In this document: piece after piece, positions 55,491 through 63,166 of the stretch
Layout of the letters: each line of letters starts with the position of its first letter
How positions within the stretch are numbered: the first letter of the stretch is position 1
NCBI GenBank assembly: GCA_026398535.1
Contig: JAPLSQ010000084.1
Span: 1 to 64,000, forward strand
Reading direction: 5' to 3'
Source of the DNA: Candidatus Sumerlaeota bacterium
Lineage (GTDB): Bacteria; Sumerlaeota; Sumerlaeia; Sumerlaeales; Sumerlaeaceae
Length of the DNA: 64,000 bases
Translations under genes and position numbers: made by a program
The notes under the pieces: generated by a model
Told to the model about the DNA's origin: nothing
Database searches by the model: none
The model's input: the letters and a program-made list of their open reading frames with translations, nothing else

Positions 55491-56378
55491 CTATTGCCCG
55501 GGACTCATCCATTGCGCGATGAAGGGAAAGATCATGCGAATCACATAACGATCCGGCGTCCAGTAACTCGGCCCTGCGCGCATATTCAGGTGAATGACTT
55601 GGTTGAGGATTGTGCCAATCACCGAATGGCTCAGCACAAGCGCCAGCAGGTTCGGGTATTGGTAATAGATCCATCCCCAGGCAAAGCCCCCCACCAGTGT
55701 CAATCCCATCATGGGCAGATTGGGCATATGAAAAACTGAAAAGATCAATGCCGTGATAAACACAACCGTCAGGCGATGGCGCGACAACATTTCCGCCCCT
55801 CCCCTGCCATCCATGGGCACAACACCGCGCAGGCGCACCATGAAAAAACCGAAAAACAACAAACCCTGAAACGAAGCCCAACTGAGATAAAGGCATTGCT
55901 TGACGCATACCAAGCGCCAGTTGATCTGTGAGAACATGCCAGGATTAACCATGAGGGCGCCGATGATGAGGCTGGCCCCCATCACAAGGCTGCTTGTGCC
56001 AAAAAGGCGCAGGGCGGGCGCCAGATTGTCCATCCGAACAAAAAAAGTATGGCGTTCCCCCAAGCCACGCTCATCCGGCGCGTCGCCGTGGATCATGCAG
56101 GGCGAAAACCAGATGTAATAAATGGCCATAAGAACGGAAGAAATGACGACAAATTGCATGACGCCGGGATCAAGTATATAGGGATTGATGATCCAGACGC
56201 ACACGAAATAGAACAGCGAAAGAATCACTATCTCGCCAATCGCCCATGCTGGCGATGGGTGAAACCGGACATCCTGCAGGAGCAACTCGACGTTATCCGC
56301 TGTCTCAGCCACGCTCTCACAAGCAGACATTGTCGCCGCCGTATCAGCCGTCGGCATATGTTTGGCACGCCAATACAT
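55491..56378 (-). CDS. CPBP-family intramembrane protein, probably non-catalytic
   Basis: A 295-residue protein with about seven or eight membrane helices. The C-terminal half matches the CPBP (CAAX protease/bacteriocin-processing) fold: SVFHMPNLPMMG and LVLSHSVIGTILN keep the two His motifs. The first motif EExxxR should lie in SWASFQGLLFFGFFMVRLR but reads QG and Phe, so both catalytic Glu and the Arg are gone. The function may be non-proteolytic. The start is uncertain; ATGs at 56378 and 56357 have no clear ribosome-binding site. It ends 22 bp before the LVIVD remnant. Confidence 0.72.
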   Translation of the reverse strand: MYWRAKHMPTADTAATMSACESVAETADNVELLLQDVRFHPSPAWAIGEIVILSLFYFVCVWIINPYILDPGVMQFVVISSVLMAIYYIWFSPCMIHGDAPDERGLGERHTFFVRMDNLAPALRLFGTSSLVMGASLIIGALMVNPGMFSQINWRLVCVKQCLYLSWASFQGLLFFGFFMVRLRGVVPMDGRGGAEMLSRHRLTVVFITALIFSVFHMPNLPMMGLTLVGGFAWGWIYYQYPNLLALVLSHSVIGTILNQVIHLNMRAGPSYWTPDRYVIRMIFPFIAQWMSPGQ

Positions 56379-56621
56379 TCCCAGTCATTACGCCCAACGA
56401 CCACTGGCATTCAAAGGAGTTTGTTGTTTTTATAAATATTAGTGGGGGGCGCGCGCTGATTTCAATAGAGCAGGTTTTTCGCCAAAGCGAAACCGGCGGA
56501 CGCAACGCATTCTCTCAACAATATAATCACAAAATCACAAACATTCCGCGGGCCATATTTCCCACGAAACACAGTCTGAAGACTTCATAGATGAGGCGAT
56601 AAAGAAACGCCACACCATCAT

Positions 56622-57236
56622 TTAGAACATTTCGTTGATTTCAATCGTATTGTCGTTGTCCTTGTTGAAGTTTTTGATTTGCCGGTTGACGTTTTCCTTC
56701 AACTCATCGTCAGTCAGTTTTCCATCTTTATTGATGTCGAAATCATTGAAGCTCGACTCGAAGAAGACAGTATATTCTTCAATGGTTACGATGCCGTCGC
56801 CATTGGCATCCAGTTGCCGCGGTTTGGCCTGTGCGGCTTCTTTTTTCGCTCCAGCGGACGGGTTGCCGACGAAGAAGATGATGAATTCATCGCGCATGAC
56901 AAAGCCATCTTTGTTCGTGTCCATCTTGTTGCGGTTTGTCTTAAAGCGCGCGGCAATCTCGTTGGCATCGAGCTTGCCATCCTTGTTTTTGTCGAAATGT
57001 TTGAAGTTTTTCTTGTTCCACGCTTTGATCTCCGTGGCGCTAATCGTCCCGTTGCCATCCTTGTCTATCAACTGGAATTGGGATTTTGTGGTCTCTTTAC
57101 CGGCTTTGACCGTTTTACCGGTCTTGGTTTTGGCGGTTGTTGCTGTTGTTGTCTCTGCGGCGTATGCGGTTTGCGCGGCCAGTGCAACCCAGACCGCACT
57201 AATCGCCATCAGTGCGAGATGCCTTGAATGCTTCAT
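56622..57236 (-). CDS. secreted EF-hand calcium-binding protein
   Basis: A 204-residue protein with a signal peptide (about residues 1-26, ending AYAAE) and a Thr/Lys-rich spacer. Six EF-hand loops follow: DKDGNGTISATE, DKNKDGKLDANE, DTNKDGFVMRDE, DANGDGIVTIEE, DINKDGKLTDDE and DKDNDNTIEINE. All keep the acidic positions 1, 3, 5 and 12, so all could bind calcium. The start at 57236 follows GGAGG by 8 bases. Secreted multi-EF-hand proteins are frequent in Planctomycetes and relatives, and their role is mostly unknown. It is a lone gene between the CPBP gene and transposase remnants. Confidence 0.9.
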   Translation of the reverse strand: MKHSRHLALMAISAVWVALAAQTAYAAETTTATTAKTKTGKTVKAGKETTKSQFQLIDKDGNGTISATEIKAWNKKNFKHFDKNKDGKLDANEIAARFKTNRNKMDTNKDGFVMRDEFIIFFVGNPSAGAKKEAAQAKPRQLDANGDGIVTIEEYTVFFESSFNDFDINKDGKLTDDELKENVNRQIKNFNKDNDNTIEINEMF

Positions 57237-57356
57237 ACTGTTTTCCTCCAATTTGAAGTGTAATTAATTGTTACTAAATAAAGCCGTATGCAACGAAGTT
57301 TATGAAGTCAACATGGAATTATGGCACGAGGACCATGTCATCCATCGCGGCGCAAT

Positions 57357-57482
57357 ATAGCCCTGCATGCTGACCGCGACAGCAATCCCAAGCGATATGT
57401 CTGGCGAGCCGATGGCCAAAAGATTCTCGATAAGATTGCGCGGGCACGAGAGAGCTTGAAGAACGCCCAAAGCAATGTATAG
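57357..57482 (+). pseudogene. IS630-like transposase C-terminal remnant
   Basis: One frame reads ALHADRDSNPKRYVWRADGQ followed by KILDKIARARESLKNAQSNV and a TAG. The NPKxxVW and KIxxKIARARESL pieces match the C-terminus of IS630-type DDE transposases. The upstream part is missing and no inverted repeat is evident, so it is a decayed fragment. Confidence 0.6.
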
Positions 57483-57719
57483 TCATTTCAAGGACACCAC
57501 ACTGGTGAACCGGATGCATGAAATGGTGCGTGCTCATTCACGGTATGGCTACCGGCACATCTGGACTTTGTTGCGCGCTGATGGTTGGCGGGTGAACGTC
57601 AAGCGCATCCACCGGTTATTGCAGTTCGAGGGGCTGAAGGCGCCCCGGCGTCAGCACAAGAAGCGCCGACTGGGATCGAGCGACAACAGTTGCGTTCGGC
57701 GGCGCACCGAGCGGCCGAA
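57475..57719 (+). pseudogene. IS3-family transposase (OrfB) fragment
   Basis: The frame from 57475 reads RMHEMVRAHSRYGYRHIWTL, DGWRVNVKRIHRLLQFEGLK and KKRRLGSSDNSCVRRRTERP, the helix-turn-helix part of IS3-family OrfB. It lacks the start, OrfA and the whole DDE catalytic core, and stops being transposase-like where the pspF stop codon begins (57720). It abuts the IS630-like piece with no gap, so the locus has been hit more than once. Confidence 0.8.
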
Positions 57720-58784
57720 TCATGACCGCACGAATGATTTGTGTTTGCGCAAGAGGTTGCGCAGTTGGTCATATGTAATACCGAGCCGCGCGGCGGCCTT
57801 GCGCTGGTTGAACCGGCACTCTTCCAGCGCAAGACTCAGGCGGCGGGCTTCGAGGGCGCGGACGGCTTGGGGAAGCGCCAGCGTGGCGAGTTCCGGCGGC
57901 AGGCCAGCCGACGATGAGGGCGCTTTGTTGACCTCTGATGCGATGGCGGCGGAATCCCCGGATTCTTTTTGCGCCGGTTCATGGGACGGAGGCAAAGGCT
58001 CCCCGGATTCAAATGGGTCGAAGACGATGTAATCCATAACGGGACCCGTGGCGCGATAGACCATACGTTCGACAACATTTTTGAGTTCGCGGACGTTGCC
58101 CGGCCACGGATAATTCATGAGCGCATCGCACGCGCCGGAAGAGAATTCGGGGACAAAATCGAGCGCCATTTCATGGGCCATCTTGCGGGCGAAGTGGTCG
58201 GCCAGCAGAAGGATGTCCGCGCCTCGGCGGCGCAACGAGGGCAGTGTGATAATTTCAAACGAGAGCCGGTCGAGCAAGTCCTGGCGGAACCGGCCGTTAC
58301 GCGCCAGCGCGCGCAAGTCCACATTGGCCGCCGCAACAAGCCGAACATCGACACGCCGCATTTCGGAACTGCCCACACGCTCCAACTGGCCGTATTCCAC
58401 GACGCGCAGAATTTTTTCTTGCACGGTGACAGGCAGTGTGGCGATCTCGTCGAGGAAAAGTGTTCCGCCATTGGCAATCTCGAACCGCCCCTTGCGCAGA
58501 CGCACCGCGCCGGTGAATGCGCCCGCCTCGTGGCCGAACAGCTCCGACTCGATGAGCGACTCGGTCAGCGATGCGCAGTTGAGCGTGACATAGGGCTGTC
58601 CCCATCGCGGCGACAGCAGATGCAGGCGCGCGGCCGCCAGCTCCTTTCCCGTGCCACGCTCCCCAATTAGAATGACCGGACGGTCGGTGGCCGCCACGCG
58701 CGAAACCCGCTCCTGCATATTCAGGAACGACTCAGATTCACCGAGCGCCCGATGCTCATCAGTAGATGGGACGGATAAGCGCAT
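57720..58784 (-). CDS. pspF: phage-shock sigma-54 activator PspF
   Basis: A 354-residue bacterial enhancer-binding protein without a receiver domain. The AAA+ domain begins at once: Walker A is GERGTGKE, the sigma-54 contact loop is EAGAFTGA, Walker B is GGTLFLDEI and the Arg finger region is FRQDLLDRLS. A 70-residue low-complexity linker leads to a Fis-type HTH (ECRFNQRKAAARLGITYDQL). This is the PspF layout, and it diverges from pspA, which makes the assignment firm. PspF is normally held inactive by PspA and released under envelope stress. Its stop lies directly against the IS3 fragment, so the last residues could have been altered. Confidence 0.93.
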   Translation of the reverse strand: MRLSVPSTDEHRALGESESFLNMQERVSRVAATDRPVILIGERGTGKELAAARLHLLSPRWGQPYVTLNCASLTESLIESELFGHEAGAFTGAVRLRKGRFEIANGGTLFLDEIATLPVTVQEKILRVVEYGQLERVGSSEMRRVDVRLVAAANVDLRALARNGRFRQDLLDRLSFEIITLPSLRRRGADILLLADHFARKMAHEMALDFVPEFSSGACDALMNYPWPGNVRELKNVVERMVYRATGPVMDYIVFDPFESGEPLPPSHEPAQKESGDSAAIASEVNKAPSSSAGLPPELATLALPQAVRALEARRLSLALEECRFNQRKAAARLGITYDQLRNLLRKHKSFVRS

Positions 58785-58909
58785 GAATCAATAACATCCT
58801 GTCTTATGATCTCTCCGATACAAAAGAACTTGGATTATGACACCCTACAATCAGCCTGATGTTTGAATTCAAGCAACGGATGATAGTCGCCGATATGTGA
58901 TATAATCAA

Positions 58910-58986
58910 CCAATGATTGGCGTTAAACACCACATCCGACATGATTGTCTTTCGGTATATTTCAATGATTTTGATTGATATCATTG
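58910..58986 (+). promoter_or_regulatory. candidate PspF upstream activating sites
   Basis: Within the 306-bp pspF-pspA gap CAATGATT occurs at 58911-58918 and again at 58963-58970, exactly 52 bp (about five helical turns) apart. The first copy is inside the perfect inverted repeat CCAATGATTGG (58910-58920). The second begins the inverted repeat CAATGAT-N10-ATCATTG (58963-58986). They lie about 70-125 bp before the predicted transcription start, where PspF sites are found in E. coli. Confidence 0.45.
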
Positions 58987-59009
58987 CTGTTACTTTATTA
59001 TCCACTCTG

Positions 59010-59025
59010 CGGTCCGATAATCGCA
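59010..59025 (+). promoter_or_regulatory. candidate sigma-54 promoter of the psp operon
   Basis: CGGTCCGATAATCGCA carries the invariant GG and GC ten bases apart and matches 8 of the 12 informative positions of TGGCACG-N4-TTGCA. It ends 65 bp before the pspA ATG, so the transcript would start near 59036. The divergent gene is a sigma-54 activator, which makes the site plausible. No other GG-N10-GC was found on the plus strand in this gap. Confidence 0.5.
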
Positions 59026-59090
59026 TTAAGAGTATGGGCGGGATCGAAGACAACGGTCTCGCACAGACTTTGAGATGAAAGGCTATTCCA

Positions 59091-59759
59091 ATGGGTATCT
59101 TCACAAGATTCAGGGACATCGTGACGGCGAACCTGAACGCAATCCTTGACCGTGCCGAAGATCCGGAGAAGATGGTTCGGCTGATGATTCAGGAAATGGA
59201 AGACACGCTTATCGAGGTCAAGTCGGGCTGCGCGGGTTTTATGGCCGAGCAGAAGCGCATCGAGCGCTCGCTGAAACAGGTCGAGGGCGAGGCTGAGATG
59301 TGGCAGGCGCGTGCGCGCCTTGCCGTGGAGAAGGGGCGCGATGACCTCGCGCGCGCGGCGCTTGCTGAAAAACAGCATTATCTCCACAAGTCCGAAAACC
59401 TGAAGAACCAGCTTGCGCAGGCGCGCGAGATGGTGGCAAACACTCAGACCGACATCGCGCAACTCGAGGGCAAACTCAATGACGCAAGGGAGAAGCAGCG
59501 GCTCATCATCCAGCGCCGTGCCGCCGCCGCAAACCGCTTCAGCGCGCAATCGCAGATTCGCCGCGCCGACACCTCCGAGGCGTTCGTCAAATTCGAGGCG
59601 TACGAGAACGGCATCGGGCGGCTCGAGGCCGAAGCCGACCTCGTGGATTCGTTGAGACCCAAGGCCGCCAACCTCCATGACAAGTTCACGGAGCTCGAGC
59701 ACGAGGATGTGATCGAGCAGGAGTTGCGGCAACTCAAGAGCGAGAAGAGCGGCTCGTGA
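59091..59759 (+). CDS. pspA: phage shock protein A (PspA/IM30)
   Basis: A 222-residue PspA, similar in length and start to the E. coli protein (MGIFTRFRDIVTANLNAIL, EDPEKMVRLMIQEMEDTLIE). Nearly the whole protein is coiled coil. It inhibits PspF in the resting state and forms membrane-supporting oligomers under stress. The ribosome-binding site GAAAGG is 11 bases before the ATG. It is the first gene of a five-gene run; the next start lies 31 bp downstream. Confidence 0.96.
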   Translation: MGIFTRFRDIVTANLNAILDRAEDPEKMVRLMIQEMEDTLIEVKSGCAGFMAEQKRIERSLKQVEGEAEMWQARARLAVEKGRDDLARAALAEKQHYLHKSENLKNQLAQAREMVANTQTDIAQLEGKLNDAREKQRLIIQRRAAAANRFSAQSQIRRADTSEAFVKFEAYENGIGRLEAEADLVDSLRPKAANLHDKFTELEHEDVIEQELRQLKSEKSGS

Positions 59760-59790
59760 AAGGGCTTCTTGAGATGAAAGGATCGAACCC

Positions 59791-60030
59791 GTGACAACAT
59801 GCATAATTGCCGTGGCGCAGATAATAGGCGCCCTGCTGTTCATCCTGATCCCGGCGGTCTTTGTCTTGATGATTGTCCGGATGTTTCTGCGCCGCCGGGA
59901 TCAACAGCGGCTGAGCCGAGATGAGGTGGCGCAGTTGCGGAACTTGTGTGAGGTGTTGCAACGGATGGAGGATCGCATCGCCAATCTTGAGACGATCCTC
60001 ATGCACAGGGATAAAACCGGCGGATCGTGA
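59791..60030 (+). CDS. PspB-like small membrane protein 1
   Basis: A 79-residue protein from a GTG preceded by AAAGGA at 8 bases. Residues about 5-30 (VAQIIGALLFILIPAVFVLM) form one membrane helix, followed by a cytoplasmic basic region. A coiled-coil tail reads VLQRMEDRIANLETILMHRD. The tail corresponds to the RMRERIQALESIL part of E. coli PspB, which senses stress with PspC and recruits PspA. It is one of two short PspB-like genes here. Confidence 0.82.
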   Translation: MTTCIIAVAQIIGALLFILIPAVFVLMIVRMFLRRRDQQRLSRDEVAQLRNLCEVLQRMEDRIANLETILMHRDKTGGS

Positions 60031-60060
60031 AGACCTGTATTGACAAAAAGGCGGCATAAA

Positions 60061-60489
60061 ATGATAACAATGATGCTGATACTGGGAATTTTGGTTGTGG
60101 GAGGCGTGGTGTATGTGGGCTTGGGCGTGGCGTACGTGCTGGTGGCGTTGCTGTTCAAGCTGATCCGGCTGGGCGTGCAATTGCTGCTCGGGCTGGGCAA
60201 GGGCGTGCTGATCGCCGCGGTGCTCATCGCGTTCCTGGCGCTCAAGCTCATGGGATTGCTGGCGCTGACGGTCATGGTTCTGCTGGCTCTTGGGGCGGTA
60301 TGGATGGCGGGACGCCTGTTCGGATGCGGGCGAAAAACAGCCGCGAGGCCCGTTCTGCGCCCCGCTTATGAAACCGCGGGCGCGGGCGCGGGCGGATATT
60401 ATGCGCGGCAGGCAAGCCGTTACCACGAAAAGTTGCGGCGGCTTGAGCAACGACTTGAGAACCTGGAAACCATCATATCAGTGCGATAA
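60061..60489 (+). CDS. membrane protein with PspB-type tail (unusual Psp component)
   Basis: A 142-residue protein not matching a named family. Residues 1-85 are almost continuously hydrophobic, apparently three or four helices rich in Leu, Val and Gly (VLVALLFKLIRLGVQLLLG, GVLIAAVLIAFLALKLMG). A Gly/Ala/Arg linker leads to a helical tail LRRLEQRLENLETIISVR. The tail is the same as in the neighbouring PspB-like proteins and PspC. It looks like a PspB tail fused to a polytopic membrane domain. The start at 60061 is preferred to a TTG seven codons upstream. Confidence 0.75.
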   Translation: MITMMLILGILVVGGVVYVGLGVAYVLVALLFKLIRLGVQLLLGLGKGVLIAAVLIAFLALKLMGLLALTVMVLLALGAVWMAGRLFGCGRKTAARPVLRPAYETAGAGAGGYYARQASRYHEKLRRLEQRLENLETIISVR

Positions 60490-60525
60490 CGCGGCGCATG
60501 AGCCGCAAAAGGAGAACAGTGAATC

Positions 60526-60747
60526 ATGCATGACGGAGTTTGGGCCTTTCTGATTGTGTTCGTGTGCATTATGGGCTTAGTGAAGATCATCCGCATACGT
60601 GCGAGTTCGGGCATGGCCACGGGGGGCGATCAGGCGCGGCTGGACAAATTTTCACGGCGGCTCGACAAGATCGAACAGCGCATGGCCAATGTGGAAACAA
60701 TCGTGCTCGAGGCCGAGAAGCACCGGCAGTTCGAGCGCGCACTGTAA
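60526..60747 (+). CDS. pspB: PspB-like small membrane protein 2
   Basis: A 73-residue protein of PspB length with one membrane helix (VWAFLIVFVCIMGLVKI, residues about 5-21). The tail is RRLDKIEQRMANVETIVLEA, matching PspB. AAGGAG precedes the ATG by about 12 bases. It lies 26 bp before pspC, the normal pspB position. Confidence 0.85.
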   Translation: MHDGVWAFLIVFVCIMGLVKIIRIRASSGMATGGDQARLDKFSRRLDKIEQRMANVETIVLEAEKHRQFERAL

Positions 60748-60772
60748 AGTTGAGGAGGTTGAAAAAATCAAC

Positions 60773-61153
60773 ATGAACATTAACACGGTTTCATCGAACA
60801 AACTTTATCGCAGTGACGATTCAGTGTTATTCGGCGTGTGCGGGGGGATCGCCGAGTATTTCGATCTTTCGTCTTGGGGGGTGCGCCTGGTATGGGTGTT
60901 GCTGATGATACCCGCTTTTCCCATTATGCTCATCGGTTATGTTGTGCTGGCACTGTTGCTCAAGCGCCGCCCGTTGGAATCCGCCGCGCCGCGCGGTTCG
61001 GCGAAAGCATGGAACGGGGAGTGGACGCCCCGCTCGGAGATGCTGGCGGGCGTGCAGCGGCGTTTCGACACGCTGGACCAGCGTCTTCAGCGCATGGAGT
61101 CCATCGTCACCAGCCCCGCCTTTGATCTCGAAAATAAATGCCGGAACCTATAA
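60773..61153 (+). CDS. pspC: phage shock protein C
   Basis: A 126-residue PspC. The PspC domain reads KLYRSDDSVLFGVCGGIAEY, FDLSSWGVRLVWVLLMIPAF, then a membrane helix and LLKRRP. The C-terminus RRFDTLDQRLQRMESIVTSP matches the ERYVTSDTF end of E. coli PspC and again shows the shared tail. PspC is the membrane partner that relieves PspF inhibition by binding PspA. The GGAGG ribosome-binding site is farther than usual from this ATG. It ends the operon, convergent with the deacetylase gene 34 bp away. Confidence 0.92.
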   Translation: MNINTVSSNKLYRSDDSVLFGVCGGIAEYFDLSSWGVRLVWVLLMIPAFPIMLIGYVVLALLLKRRPLESAAPRGSAKAWNGEWTPRSEMLAGVQRRFDTLDQRLQRMESIVTSPAFDLENKCRNL

Positions 61154-61187
61154 TCCCGCCATACCGCCCCGTGTATTCCGTTGACGG

Positions 61188-62447
61188 TCAGCGTTTTCTG
61201 ATGTTTTGGCCGGGAGGAATGGTCACTTTGGCTGGATTGACGGGCAGCGGCGCCAGCGTGCCGCTTGTTCCGGAATTGTCAGATTCCGTGGACGCATTCT
61301 CTGCGGCCGGCGCGCCCGAAGCCTGCGGTTCGGGCAACACGTTTTGCGCGCCACCGGTTGGCGCGGCGGGGGCCGGCATCGCCGGCGCCGGCACTGGCAC
61401 GGGGGTGTTCAGCACACCTGGCGGTGGCACGGACGCGCCCGCGGAAGCGCCCGTCGTCGTCACAGCAGCGGCGGCAGTTGCCTGTTTCATTCCAAGCAAC
61501 TCACCAACCGTGACGAACTCAAATCCCTTCTGTCGCAACTGATCGATGGCCCGCCCCGTCGTTTCCAGCGACTTGTCATAACGGTCGTGCATCAGGATGA
61601 TCGCGCCGTCACGAGCGCCCTTCGTGATCTCCTGCATCATCGTGTCCGCGTTAGTCTGCGGACGCCAATCATTCGTGTCCACGCTCCAGCAGATTATTTT
61701 CAGTCCCATCTGCTCGCAGATATCCTGCACTTTCTTGTTCGCCAGTCCATATGGCGGGCGCAACAGGACGGCATCCGTGCCGCCGGATTCCTTAATGGCG
61801 GACGCGGTGCGCGTCAATTCGTCGCGAATCTTATCCGGCGACAGACCGCTCAGTTTCACGTGTGACCATGTGTGGCTGGCAACCTCATGACCCTGCGCCG
61901 TCAATTCCCGCACCAGTCCGGGATTTTTCTGGATGTTGTCCCCGAGCAGGAAAAACGTGGCGCGAACATTTTTGGATTGAAGCAGTTTAAGGAATACCGG
62001 TGTGTATTTGGGATTGGGGCCGTCGTCGAATGTCAACGCGATGCGGTTTTTGCCTGTCGGCCACTCACGGATCAGCTTGACCGACGGATCTGGCGTGCGG
62101 ACGGACCGCGCCATGGTGAATGACGTGGCGGCGTGCGCGGCGGCCTGGGGGGTCAGGCTTGTCGGCTGATCATTCCCGGTGTCTGCCGCCGGCGTTTTCG
62201 TCTCGGCCTGTTTGTAATCGCGAACGATCGAGGCCATGACAAGACCCCGCTCGCGCTGTCCATCAGCGCTTTCGCCGCCCGATGCGCCAATGTCGTCTCC
62301 CGCGGCCTTTCCGCCAAGAAATGGCAGAAAAGCATTCCCTCCTTCCCTGTCCATATAATACTTGAACCCGGCGAAGGCGCCCGCAAAACACAGGGCGAAC
62401 ACCACCAGCACGATCACAATCTTGAACAGCTTCAACACAAAACCCAA
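61188..62447 (-). CDS. membrane-anchored polysaccharide deacetylase (NodB family, CE4)
   Basis: A 419-residue protein with one N-terminal membrane helix (residues about 5-30). A 100-residue linker leads to a NodB domain with all five motifs: ALTFDDGPN, SHTWSHVKLSG, LLRPPYG, WSVDTNDWRP and IILMHDR. It should remove acetyl groups from GlcNAc polymers such as peptidoglycan or exopolysaccharide. The C-terminal 90 residues are Ala/Pro/Gly/Thr-rich and probably disordered. It is a single minus-strand gene. Confidence 0.93.
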   Translation of the reverse strand: MGFVLKLFKIVIVLVVFALCFAGAFAGFKYYMDREGGNAFLPFLGGKAAGDDIGASGGESADGQRERGLVMASIVRDYKQAETKTPAADTGNDQPTSLTPQAAAHAATSFTMARSVRTPDPSVKLIREWPTGKNRIALTFDDGPNPKYTPVFLKLLQSKNVRATFFLLGDNIQKNPGLVRELTAQGHEVASHTWSHVKLSGLSPDKIRDELTRTASAIKESGGTDAVLLRPPYGLANKKVQDICEQMGLKIICWSVDTNDWRPQTNADTMMQEITKGARDGAIILMHDRYDKSLETTGRAIDQLRQKGFEFVTVGELLGMKQATAAAAVTTTGASAGASVPPPGVLNTPVPVPAPAMPAPAAPTGGAQNVLPEPQASGAPAAENASTESDNSGTSGTLAPLPVNPAKVTIPPGQNIRKR

Positions 62448-62542
62448 TTTAATCCATTCTCCCTATCGGCGCCGGTCAGTCATGCGGTCTGTGGCATGAG
62501 TCGCGCATGGGCGGGTTGCCCGTCCCGCCCCGCGCAATAAAT

Positions 62543-63007
62543 TTAGTCCGCCGCTGGCGGCGGAGAAGACAATTCCGCGGCGGGAGCCTCTGGAGCGGTT
62601 TCCGCCGCTGGGGTCACGGTTTCAGTCTTGCTTATCGGCCCGACGGCTACGGGCGCTGGTCTTTTCAGCTCGGTGATTCTTGCCTTCTTGCCGCGCAACG
62701 CGCGCAGGTAATAAAGCTTGGAGCGGCGCACTTTTCCTCGCCGCACAACCTTGATGCTGTCCACTCTTGGTGAATGAATGGCGAAAACACGCTCCATGCC
62801 CACGCCATAGCTGACGCGGCGCACGGTGAATGTCTCGCTGATGCCGCTGCCCTTGCGGCGGATGCACACGCCTTCGAAATCCTGGATGCGCTCCTTGTCC
62901 CCTTCCACGATTTTAACCGACACGCGCACAGTGTCGCCGGGTTTGAAATCGGGAATGTCCGTTTTAAGCATGGGAGCTTCGTAATCACGGATGATCTGGC
63001 TGCTCAT
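62543..63007 (-). CDS. rplS: 50S ribosomal protein L19
   Basis: A 154-residue L19. The core is standard ([66 protein letters not shown]). The last 40 residues, rich in Ala, Pro, Glu and Thr, extend well beyond the usual 115-120. The ATG at 63007 follows AGGACC by about 11 bases. trmD, rimM and rpsP, the normal companions, are absent. The 159-bp gap up to pdxA has a GCGGAC/GTCCGC hairpin but no clear promoter. Confidence 0.95.
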   Translation of the reverse strand: MSSQIIRDYEAPMLKTDIPDFKPGDTVRVSVKIVEGDKERIQDFEGVCIRRKGSGISETFTVRRVSYGVGMERVFAIHSPRVDSIKVVRRGKVRRSKLYYLRALRGKKARITELKRPAPVAVGPISKTETVTPAAETAPEAPAAELSSPPPAAD

Positions 63008-63166
63008 AACAATGCAGGTCCTTTGTCTGTGGATTTGGCAGCGGCGGGCCGAGTCCTGCCGGGGAAGTGGCAGCTGCGGACCGCATGCCCGTCCGCGCGC
63101 AAGCGCGGCGATAATCCGGTATCCGGGACGGCGCAAACCGCCCCGCATGACCATTGGTTGTGCTAC

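Noticed and set aside
58901..58906. TATAAT upstream of pspA as a sigma-70 -10 box
   Set aside because: No acceptable -35 at 16-18 bp; the sigma-54-like element nearer pspA is a better explanation.
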